Shown here: positions 1 through 5,348 of the stretch, in pieces
Numbering within the stretch: the stretch's first letter is position 1
Layout: every line of letters begins with the position of its first letter
Source: Deltaproteobacteria bacterium
Lineage (GTDB): Bacteria > Desulfobacterota > Binatia > Binatales > Binataceae
DNA: 7,770 nt
Direction of reading: 5' to 3'
Assembly: GCA_021780585.1 (NCBI GenBank)
Contig: JAJXYM010000256.1
Span: 1 to 7,770 of the forward strand
Position numbers and translations under genes: made by a program
The notes under the pieces: model-generated
Seen by the model: the letters and a program-made list of their open reading frames with translations, nothing else
The model's database searches: none
Told to the model about the DNA's origin: nothing

Positions 1-54
1 TTGCGCTTGGAAGAAAAGCTTACCCGGTCGCTCGCGCCGGCGGAACTATCGGTG

Positions 55-94
55 AAAACGCGCGGGAGGACCGGCGCGCGCCCGTCCTCCCGCG
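55..94 (-). terminator. Rho-independent terminator after the SnoaL-like gene
   Basis: Two perfect 11-bp inverted arms (61-71 and 84-94) enclose a 12-nt loop. Read on the minus strand the stem is followed, after two bases, by a run of four T (complement of 55-58). This is the arrangement expected of an intrinsic terminator for the gene ending at 139, whose stop codon lies 44 nt upstream. On the plus strand no T run follows the stem, so the orientation is clear. It would end the whole minus-strand group. Confidence 0.75.
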
Positions 95-138
95 ATCGAT
101 TAGCCCCTCGCGCGCCGCCCAGCCGCAGGGGCCGGCGG

Positions 139-636
139 CTACAGCTTCGCGTCCATCACGGCCTTGCCGGTGGCGGGATCGACCGGGACGGAAATATGCG
201 AATGGAAGATTTTCCATTTGCCGCCGACCTTATGCAGACAGTCGGTAACGCGGAAATTCCCCGCCAGCTCTTTGCCGTCCTTATCCTTCCAGGTGAAGTG
301 CTGGAGGCTGTTGGCGACGCCAAGCCGGCCGTCGGTGACGACGTCGAGCTCCATGAATTCGCCCTTCACGTCCCTGGCGTTGTTGAAAAAGGCCTCGAGA
401 TCCTTTTTGACCGCGGCCTGGCCGGAATACTTGAGCGGCGGCATGAAGTCGTAGAGGGTGATGTTCTTTTGATCGAAGCAGGCCATCGCCTGATCGGCGT
501 TTTGCGCCAGAATACAGCGATGTTCGAGGGCGATGATCTCCGCCTTCGGCCCGCCCGCCGCATGCGCCGGAAGCGCGACCGCGCAGGCGATCGCGATCGC
601 GCCGAAAGTCCCTGGAAGCCAGCCGGTTTTCTTCAC
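139..636 (-). CDS. Exported SnoaL/NTF2-like protein
   Basis: A 165-residue protein of the SnoaL-like (NTF2 fold, ketosteroid-isomerase-like) type. Residues 1-27 form a signal peptide: KK near the start, a hydrophobic core (about 10-24) and an AHA-type cleavage site, so the mature protein is probably periplasmic. The rest fits one compact cone-shaped domain: an N-terminal helix, the DFMPPLKYSG stretch (63-72), then strands ending in KWKIFHSHISVPVDP (140-154), which resembles the final strand of SnoaL-like proteins. Three cysteines (41, 53, 133) lie in the mature part. I chose the GTG start at 636 because a GGAGGAG site (641-647) sits 4 nt upstream and the signal peptide begins at once. An in-frame ATG at 672 would add 12 residues ahead of the signal peptide and overlap the ribosome binding site. 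It is the last gene of the minus-strand group and is followed by a terminator. Members of this fold can be enzymes or binding proteins, and no catalytic role can be assigned here. Confidence 0.8.
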   Translation of the reverse strand: MKKTGWLPGTFGAIAIACAVALPAHAAGGPKAEIIALEHRCILAQNADQAMACFDQKNITLYDFMPPLKYSGQAAVKKDLEAFFNNARDVKGEFMELDVVTDGRLGVANSLQHFTWKDKDGKELAGNFRVTDCLHKVGGKWKIFHSHISVPVDPATGKAVMDAKL

Positions 637-640
637 TCGT

Positions 641-647
641 CTCCTCC
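641..647 (-). promoter_or_regulatory. Ribosome binding site deciding a GTG start
   Basis: GGAGGAG on the minus strand lies 4 nt before the GTG at 636. It fixes the SnoaL-like protein start at the signal peptide rather than at the ATG at 672. The region just upstream (652-679) is distinctly AT-rich for this window and probably contains the promoter, but I see no good pair of -35 and -10 hexamers. Confidence 0.7.
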
Positions 648-683
648 CCTGAAATAGTAAATTGTTAACCACTTAAGATTCGT

Positions 684-697
684 GCGGCGATCGCCGC
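684..697. repeat. 14-bp perfect palindrome, possible operator
   Basis: GCGGCGATCGCCGC is a perfect 14-bp palindrome lying 47 nt upstream of the GTG start of the SnoaL-like gene and beside an AT-rich stretch. The position would suit a dimeric regulator, but short GC palindromes arise by chance in GC-rich DNA. Confidence 0.35.
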
Positions 698-715
698 GTC
701 GAATGGACATTCAAG

Positions 716-752
716 GGGTGCGGGCGTCTCCCCACTTGACGCGCCCGCACCC
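716..752. repeat. Inverted repeat just after the amidohydrolase stop
   Basis: Perfect 11-bp arms (716-726 and 742-752) flank a 15-nt loop, starting 9 nt beyond the stop codon of the minus-strand amidohydrolase. The stem is very GC-rich, but no T run follows on either strand. It could be an imperfect terminator, or a 3' stem that protects or separates the mRNA before the SnoaL-like gene. Confidence 0.5.
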
Positions 753-761
753 GCGGATAGA

Positions 762-2480
762 TCAGCCGCCCTGGCGCAGCAGCTTGCCGGGCGTCGTTCC
801 GGTTTCGCGACCGTTCTCGATAATCACGCCGCCGTTGACCATCACCGTCGAATAGCCCTCGGCGCGCTGCACCCGGCGCCATTCGCCGCCCGGGAAATCG
901 TGCACGATTTCCATCGGCTTGATGGCGAGCCGGTTAAGGTCATAAATCACCACGTCGGCCCAATTGCCTTCGACCAGCGTGCCGCGATTCCTGAAGCCCG
1001 CGCACATCGCGGGATGGGCGCTGAGGCGGAAGTGGATCTCCTCGAGCGGCAGGATATCGTTGTCGCGCCCCATCTTGATCAGCGCCTCGGTCGAATAGCG
1101 CCCGCCGGAGAAGAACTTGGTATGGGCGCCGCCGTCCGACACGCCGAAGATCGCCATTCCCGGCGAAGTAACCATCTCCTTCAGATAGTCATTGCGCACG
1201 TTGATCGGCGGCGTGTAGAAATCGGTATTCAGTCCGTCCGCGCACGCGATATCCAGCATCGCATCGACCGGATGCTTGTTCTCGCGCCTGGCGACTTCGC
1301 CAACCGTCAGATTTTCGTACTTCTTCAAATCCGCCCGCTTGCACTCCAGGATGAAGATATCGCGCACGTCGTTGGTGATTAGCCCGGTCATCTCGTCGAC
1401 CTTGCGCAGGCCGGGCCGACGCTCCGGATCCGAGAGCTTCATCAGCCGGTCCTCGATCGGGCCGGTCGTCACCTCGCGCCATTCGGGCATGTCGTCCCAC
1501 AGGTTCCAGTCCTTGAACGTGAAGACGAAGCCGACTTCGAGCGTGGCCGACTGGCCGAAGACGCGGATACCACGCCTGGCGCAGCTTTCGATCCAGTGCA
1601 ACTGGCGCCGGAAACGCTCCGGATGGGCGTCGTTGATAGCGATCGCGTTGTAGAGAATCGGCCGGCCCGCCGCCGTCGCCAACTCCTCGAAATGCTTCTC
1701 CGTATGGTCCTGGATATCGCCCTCGTATTTGCTGGCGTCCGGGATATACGACATCTGGATAAAGCCTTCGTTGCGTTCGCCGAGCACGCGCGCGAGCGCC
1801 AGCGCGGTCTCGTCATGCATCAGGTCGGTAACCATCGGCGAGCCGTCATAGTCGGCCTGAACGCTGTTCTTGCCGAAACGCTGCGCCGACCATCCGCACG
1901 CGCCATGGTCCATCGCCTCATTGATAAGGCGGCACATCTCTTTGGTTTCGGTCTCGGTCGGCATCCGGCCCGACTTCGCCTCGTCGAGCCCCATCACCCA
2001 GGTCATGATCGGCGCCATCGGCACGAATGGCAGCATGTTAACGCCCTTGGGACGGCGCTCGACACTGTCGAGAAATTCAGGATAGGTGACCCAGTCCCAC
2101 GGCAGACCCGCTTTCATCGAGGCGTACGGTATCGCCTCGGTGCGCGTCATCGTCAGCATCGCACGGTCGCGCATCTCGGCCTTGACCGGCGCGAAGCCGA
2201 AGCCGCAATTGCCGATAACGACCGAGGTAACGCCGTGCCAGCTCGATATCGTGCAATATGGGTCCCAGAAAAGCTGGGCGTCGTAATGCGTATGCAGATC
2301 GACGAAGCCGGGCGCGACGAATTGGCCGTCGGCGTCGATGACCTTATTGGCCTGATGCGGCTTGAGATAGCCGAGTTTGGCGACGCGGCCGTCTTTGATC
2401 CCCACGTCGGCGCGATAACGCGGCATCCGCGTGCCGTCGACGACCACTCCGCCCCTGATGATCGTGTCGAATTCCGCCAT
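762..2480 (-). CDS. D-aminoacylase-like amidohydrolase (Amidohydro_3)
   Basis: A 572-residue amidohydrolase-superfamily protein related to N-acyl-D-amino-acid deacylases (COG3653 type), presumably cytoplasmic since it has no signal peptide. The N-terminal strand DTIIRGGVVVDGT (5-17) and the C-terminal part (GTLVEGNWADVVIYDL 500-515, then VMVNGGVIIENG 547-558) form the usual beta-sandwich around a TIM barrel. Family marks are HTH (H63, H65), GVTSVVIGNCGFGFAP (83-98) with the cysteine C92 that bridges metals in D-aminoacylase, and GVSDGGAH (446-453) holding the catalytic-type Asp (D449). By eye alignment the next two histidine ligands of classical D-aminoacylases are not obvious: the corresponding stretches read FIQMSYI (240-246) and ILYNAI (275-280). 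The substrate may therefore differ from N-acyl-D-amino acids. The start was placed at the ATG preceded 6 nt upstream by AAGGAGGG (2487-2494); an upstream ATG at 2516 has no such site. It lies between the enoyl-CoA hydratase and the SnoaL-like gene on the same strand. Confidence 0.88.
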   Translation of the reverse strand: MAEFDTIIRGGVVVDGTRMPRYRADVGIKDGRVAKLGYLKPHQANKVIDADGQFVAPGFVDLHTHYDAQLFWDPYCTISSWHGVTSVVIGNCGFGFAPVKAEMRDRAMLTMTRTEAIPYASMKAGLPWDWVTYPEFLDSVERRPKGVNMLPFVPMAPIMTWVMGLDEAKSGRMPTETETKEMCRLINEAMDHGACGWSAQRFGKNSVQADYDGSPMVTDLMHDETALALARVLGERNEGFIQMSYIPDASKYEGDIQDHTEKHFEELATAAGRPILYNAIAINDAHPERFRRQLHWIESCARRGIRVFGQSATLEVGFVFTFKDWNLWDDMPEWREVTTGPIEDRLMKLSDPERRPGLRKVDEMTGLITNDVRDIFILECKRADLKKYENLTVGEVARRENKHPVDAMLDIACADGLNTDFYTPPINVRNDYLKEMVTSPGMAIFGVSDGGAHTKFFSGGRYSTEALIKMGRDNDILPLEEIHFRLSAHPAMCAGFRNRGTLVEGNWADVVIYDLNRLAIKPMEIVHDFPGGEWRRVQRAEGYSTVMVNGGVIIENGRETGTTPGKLLRQGG

Positions 2481-2486
2481 GTGCGA

Positions 2487-2494
2487 CCCTCCTT
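2487..2494 (-). promoter_or_regulatory. Strong ribosome binding site for the amidohydrolase
   Basis: AAGGAGGG on the minus strand is 6 nt before the ATG at 2480, an almost ideal Shine-Dalgarno match. It settles the start against the in-frame ATG at 2516. Confidence 0.75.
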
Positions 2495-2534
2495 GCGACG
2501 CGCGCCGCATCCCCACGCGGCTGCGCGCCAGACC

Positions 2535-2560
2535 ACGGCCGGCCCACCCCGGCCGGCCGT
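2535..2560. repeat. 10-bp inverted repeat in the amidohydrolase leader
   Basis: Perfect arms 2535-2544 and 2551-2560 with a 6-nt loop (2545-2550) form a very stable GC hairpin between the enoyl-CoA hydratase stop and the amidohydrolase start, 54 nt upstream of the latter. No T run follows on the minus strand, so it is not a standard terminator. It could be an operator, an attenuation or processing stem, or a Rho-assisted stop for the upstream gene. Confidence 0.45.
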
Positions 2561-2622
2561 TGCGACTGTTGTTCCGTTGAGTCTTTTTCCGCGAGAACTC
2601 CTAATAAATCCGAACAGTCCGG

Positions 2623-2652
2623 CTTATAGCGCGATTTGCGTGAACGCGACAA
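2623..2652 (-). promoter_or_regulatory. Candidate sigma70-type promoter for the amidohydrolase
   Basis: On the minus strand a TTGTCG -35-like hexamer (2647-2652) is followed after 18 nt by TATAAG (2623-2628, five of six matches to the -10 consensus). Transcription would start near 2616 and give a leader of about 135 nt containing the hairpin at 2535-2560. The -35 match is only partial, so this is a candidate, not a demonstrated promoter. It also overlaps a small dyad (TTTGC at 2635-2639 and GCAAA at 2653-2657). Confidence 0.35.
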
Positions 2653-2681
2653 GCAAACGGCCGGTTGGGTTATAAATTGCT

Positions 2682-3461
2682 TCAGCGGCCCTTGAACGCG
2701 GCCTGCCGCTTGCCCAGAAAGGCGCCCATCCCCTCGACCCGGTCCTCGGTGCCGAACAGAAAACCCATCGCCTGCCGTTCGGCCTCGATTCCGCTCTTCA
2801 GATCGGCGTTCATTCCCGTATGGACCAGCAGCTTGCCGCAGCGCACGGCGAGCGGGGGCATCTTGAGCAGGCGGCGGGCGAAATCCATCGCGACGTCGAG
2901 CACCTGCGCCGCCGGCGCGGTCTGGTTCACCAAGCCGAAATGTAGCGCCTGCGCGGCGGTGAGCGGTTCACCGAGGTAGATCATGCGCTTGGCGATCGCC
3001 GGCGGCAGCATCTTGGAGAGCCGCTGCGTGCCGCCCGCGCCCGGCAGCACGCCGATCAGGATTTCCGGCACGCCGATCGTGGTCTCCTCGGCCATGATGC
3101 GAAAGTCGCAGACCAGCGACAGTTCGCATCCGCCGCCGTAGGCGAGGCCGTTGATCGCCGCGATGGTCGGGCGGTCGAGGTCCTCGATCGCGTTGAAGGC
3201 GAGCTGCACGCGCTCGATAAAGCCCATGAAATCGCCGCTGTTCGTGATGCTGTTGAGATTGGCGATATCGGCGCCCGCGCAAAACGCCCGGCCGTTGCCG
3301 GTGAAGACGACCACGCGGACCTCCCGGTCGGCGCGGACGTTGGCCACCAGCTCGGCGAATTCGCGCACCATCACCGCGTCGATCGAATTGAGCTTGGTGG
3401 GACGGTTCAGGCGCACCAGCGCGATTCCGTCCGTGACCGAATATTCGAATGATTGATACAT
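2682..3461 (-). CDS. Enoyl-CoA hydratase/isomerase (crotonase family)
   Basis: A 259-residue crotonase-fold protein, the normal length for a single-domain enoyl-CoA hydratase. These cytoplasmic enzymes add water to trans-2-enoyl-CoA or carry out related CoA-thioester chemistry. The CoA and oxyanion-hole segments are AFCAGADI (59-66) and GLAYGGGCEL (105-114). Both glutamates that act in the classical hydratase are present: E113 in GGGCEL and E133 in VPEI, followed by GVLPGAGGTQRL (137-148). True hydratase activity is therefore chemically possible, though family members with both glutamates also include other activities. The ATG at 3461 was chosen because GGAGG (3468-3472) is 6 nt upstream and the family N-terminus begins there; the in-frame extension to 3539 is arginine-rich and unlike the family. 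It is the first gene of the minus-strand group and is divergent from the membrane-protein gene. The 201-nt gap to the next gene argues against tight coupling. Confidence 0.93.
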   Translation of the reverse strand: MYQSFEYSVTDGIALVRLNRPTKLNSIDAVMVREFAELVANVRADREVRVVVFTGNGRAFCAGADIANLNSITNSGDFMGFIERVQLAFNAIEDLDRPTIAAINGLAYGGGCELSLVCDFRIMAEETTIGVPEILIGVLPGAGGTQRLSKMLPPAIAKRMIYLGEPLTAAQALHFGLVNQTAPAAQVLDVAMDFARRLLKMPPLAVRCGKLLVHTGMNADLKSGIEAERQAMGFLFGTEDRVEGMGAFLGKRQAAFKGR

Positions 3462-3467
3462 TGTAAA

Positions 3468-3472
3468 CCTCC
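3468..3472 (-). promoter_or_regulatory. Ribosome binding site for the enoyl-CoA hydratase
   Basis: GGAGG on the minus strand, 6 nt before the ATG at 3461. It excludes the upstream in-frame ATG at 3539 as the likely start. Confidence 0.7.
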
Positions 3473-3481
3473 GCGAGCGAT

Positions 3482-3517
3482 CGGCGCGGCGGCAAGCGAT
3501 CGGATTTCGCCGCGCCG
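3482..3517. repeat. Inverted repeat in the divergent control region
   Basis: Perfect 10-bp arms (3482-3491 and 3508-3517) are separated by 16 nt. They lie 9 nt upstream of the ribosome binding site of the enoyl-CoA hydratase gene, within the 127-nt region between two divergent genes. A 9-bp direct repeat, AGCGATCGG, overlaps it (3476-3484 and 3495-3503, period 19). This could be a regulator site or an mRNA leader stem. The strong GC bias makes chance dyads more likely. Confidence 0.4.
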
Positions 3518-3551
3518 GCATTCTGCGCGAGCGTGCCATCGCGGACGCGGC

Positions 3552-3580
3552 TTGTCTATCCGCGCGGGCTTGCGGATACT
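3552..3580 (+). promoter_or_regulatory. Candidate promoter for the membrane-protein gene
   Basis: TTGTCT (3552-3557) and GATACT (3575-3580) are separated by the ideal 17 nt, each matching four of six consensus bases. The predicted transcription start is near 3587. The ATG at 3589 would then be essentially leaderless, while the ATG at 3628 would have a leader of about 40 nt. Confidence 0.3.
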
Positions 3581-3588
3581 GGCGCCCG

Positions 3589-4044
3589 ATGGATCGCGGC
3601 GAGCCTGAACCAAACGGCGGCGGATTGATGATTTCGTGGCGGGCGATTACGTTCGCCCCCGCGATCGTCGCGCTGTTCGCGCTCGCGCTCTATTTCAACA
3701 ATTCGAACGATCAGTTTCGCGGACTCGCCTGTCTCGGCGCGACGTTCGCGCTCGCGATGGTCTGGCTCCTGCTGGCCGCCCGCGCGTCCGAGAACCCGGC
3801 GTCGCCGATGCGGATGTTCATCCCGCGAATTACCGCGTTCATCGTGCTCGGCACGGCGTTTCTGGGCGCGACGCGATGGAGCGTCGACGCACGCATCACG
3901 ACGATGGAAGCCGGCTTTGCGCTCTTCTATATCGCCGCGGGATGGCTCGCGGTGCGGAGCTTCGACGCGCGCCATCGCCGCCCGGAGCTCAAGGTGGTCG
4001 GCGGGAAAAAACCGCCCCGCCGCAACGGCGGCAAGAATCGATAA
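3589..4044 (+). CDS. Small four-helix membrane protein, unknown function
   Basis: A protein of up to 151 residues that I do not recognise. Four hydrophobic segments are visible: about 19-36, 44-63, 80-97 and 106-124. A basic tail follows (127-151, rich in R and K), which should lie in the cytoplasm by the positive-inside rule. With four helices and the tail inside, the N-terminus is probably also inside. Loops are short and contain no recognisable enzyme motif. The start is uncertain: neither the ATG at 3589 nor the in-frame ATG at 3628 (residue 14) has a good Shine-Dalgarno site, and the shorter form starts just before the first helix, which looks natural. It is divergent from the enoyl-CoA hydratase and lies 122 nt upstream of the COG2159 amidohydrolase on the same strand. 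The overlapping frame that opens at 3636 is arginine-rich and lacks hydrophobic segments, which supports this frame as the coding one. Confidence 0.65.
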   Translation: MDRGEPEPNGGGLMISWRAITFAPAIVALFALALYFNNSNDQFRGLACLGATFALAMVWLLLAARASENPASPMRMFIPRITAFIVLGTAFLGATRWSVDARITTMEAGFALFYIAAGWLAVRSFDARHRRPELKVVGGKKPPRRNGGKNR

Positions 4045-4105
4045 TCACTGGATCCCGCCCGCAAGGAACGCCGGTCGGGGGAACGATCGTCGGTGACGGC
4101 AAAGT

Positions 4106-4135
4106 TTGTCGGCGACGTGAGCGTTCTGCTAAATC
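4106..4135 (+). promoter_or_regulatory. Weak candidate promoter for the COG2159 amidohydrolase
   Basis: TTGTCG (4106-4111) and TAAATC (4130-4135) are 18 nt apart in the gap before the amidohydrolase, each matching four of six consensus bases. The same -35-like hexamer occurs at 2647-2652 on the other strand. The leader would be about 25 nt. The evidence is weak. Confidence 0.25.
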
Positions 4136-4154
4136 GAAGTCGATAGCCATGTGC

Positions 4155-4159
4155 GGAGG
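4155..4159 (+). promoter_or_regulatory. Ribosome binding site deciding the amidohydrolase start
   Basis: GGAGG is 7 nt before the ATG at 4167 and lies inside the short extension that would be read from the ATG at 4149. It therefore favours 4167 as the start. Confidence 0.65.
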
Positions 4160-4166
4160 TCCGGCG

Positions 4167-5285
4167 ATGAGGGCGTTCGACGGCGACAGCCATTTCATGG
4201 AGCCGCTCGAGATGTTCGAGCGTTATATCGATCCCGCCTTTCGCGACCGCGCGGTCAAGCTGGCGACCGATCCCGTCACCGGTACGCGCGCGATGCTGTG
4301 CGACAACCGGCCGCTGAAGCTGCGCGACGTCGAAGAAGTTCTCGGCCTGCTTTCGGGCTACGGACAAAAGGAGGGCGGCGCGCAGGTCGGCGGCTTCGAC
4401 CGTTATCGCGCCTTCAGCGCGCAATGGCAGGACATGGCGGCGCGAACGCGCTTCCTCGATGAGGAGGAGATCGACGCGCAGGTCATCTTTCCGAGTATCG
4501 GGATTATCTGGGAAGGCGAGCTGGACGAGCCGCTGCTGGCCGACGCGCTCTGCCGCGCCTACAACCGCTGGGCCTTCGAGCTGGTTGACGGTTATCGCGA
4601 CCGGCTGTTTCCGGCCGCGCATATTTCCTTGCGCGATTCCGCGCTGGCCGTCGCGGAGCTTAATCGTGTGGCGAGACTCGGATGCCGCACGGCGTTCGTC
4701 TCGGCGGCGCCGATCGGGGGGCGCAGCTTCGGCCATCCGGCCTACGATCCGGTATGGGCGGCGGCGCAAGACCTCGATATCTCAGTCGGACTGCATCTGG
4801 TTTCGCATCGCCATTACACCGGCAGCTCGTGGTACAAGGAGCCCAAGCCCGGCCTGATGTACTTCACCATGAACCTGATCCAGGACCCGCGCCAGGCGCT
4901 GACCACGATGGTCGTGGACGGCGTGTTCGAGCGCTTCCCGCGGCTGCGCGTCGCAACGGTCGAAGCGATGGTCGGATGGGTGGGCGAATGGCTGGAGCGG
5001 GTCGATTACCGCTATCGCTACATGGGCGGAACTTCGCGGATGAAACGGCCGGTGAGCGAGTATTTCGCGCGCAATATCTGGGTCAGCGGCGACCCGGAAG
5101 AAAAGATGTTCAAATATATCGTGCAGTTCGCCGGCGACGACAAGTTCTTTATCGGCTCCGACTATCCGCACGCCGAGGGCTTCGTCCATCCGGTGGCCAA
5201 GGCGCGCGAATATCTGGCGGCGCTGCCGACGGAATCAATCGACAAGATTCTTGCGGTCAACGCGCGCAACTTCTATCGCGTCTGA
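4167..5285 (+). CDS. TIM-barrel amidohydrolase, COG2159 type (Amidohydro_2)
   Basis: A 372-residue metal-dependent hydrolase of the group that includes aminocarboxymuconate-semialdehyde decarboxylase and related hydrolases and decarboxylases. It has no signal peptide, so it is probably cytoplasmic. The first barrel strand carries DGDSHFMEP (5-13): D7 and H9 take the place of the usual HxH pair, a variant common in this subgroup, with E12 nearby. Further family marks are VIFPS (106-110), SVGLHLVSH (207-215) with the probable ligand H210, VATVEAMVGWVGEWL (262-276), FIGSDYPHAEG (328-338) with the catalytic-type D332, and the ending ILAVNARNFYRV (361-372). Length is typical. The ATG at 4167 was chosen because GGAGG lies 7 nt upstream; the ATG at 4149 is possible but has no site. 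It follows the membrane-protein gene on the same strand and converges on the exported-protein gene, with 63 nt between the stop codons and no clear terminator. The substrate cannot be inferred; the nearby crotonase hints at degradation of a small organic acid or ring compound. Confidence 0.88.
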   Translation: MRAFDGDSHFMEPLEMFERYIDPAFRDRAVKLATDPVTGTRAMLCDNRPLKLRDVEEVLGLLSGYGQKEGGAQVGGFDRYRAFSAQWQDMAARTRFLDEEEIDAQVIFPSIGIIWEGELDEPLLADALCRAYNRWAFELVDGYRDRLFPAAHISLRDSALAVAELNRVARLGCRTAFVSAAPIGGRSFGHPAYDPVWAAAQDLDISVGLHLVSHRHYTGSSWYKEPKPGLMYFTMNLIQDPRQALTTMVVDGVFERFPRLRVATVEAMVGWVGEWLERVDYRYRYMGGTSRMKRPVSEYFARNIWVSGDPEEKMFKYIVQFAGDDKFFIGSDYPHAEGFVHPVAKAREYLAALPTESIDKILAVNARNFYRV

Positions 5286-5348
5286 CGGGCGCGGTCCCCG
5301 CCGCGACCATCGGCGCGGCCCGCGCGCGCATCGCCGACTACGCCCGCG

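Noticed and set aside
1..54. Possible gene end or promoter at the left edge
   Set aside because: The stretch is too short, and no coding pattern or hexamer pair stands out.
1..657. Plus-strand open frame from the window edge, opposite the SnoaL-like gene
   Set aside because: It mirrors the real minus-strand gene, is Arg-rich without a domain pattern, and runs through the terminator hairpin. GC-rich DNA gives long antisense frames of this kind.
1596..2675. Long plus-strand open frame (359 codons) opposite the D-aminoacylase-like gene
   Set aside because: The minus-strand frame has clear family motifs and a strong ribosome binding site. The antisense product is rich in Arg and His with no recognisable domain.
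3636..4166. N-terminal extension of the COG2159 amidohydrolase by 177 codons
   Set aside because: The extension is Arg-rich and overlaps the membrane-protein gene in another frame. The family N-terminus begins at 4167, directly after a GGAGG site.
3927..4769. Minus-strand open frame (280 codons) opposite the COG2159 amidohydrolase
   Set aside because: Antisense to a well-supported enzyme gene, with no ribosome binding site or domain recognised.
5286..5348. Shared terminator between the two convergent genes
   Set aside because: The 63-nt gap is GC-rich with only short, weak dyads and no T or A run, so no terminator can be supported.
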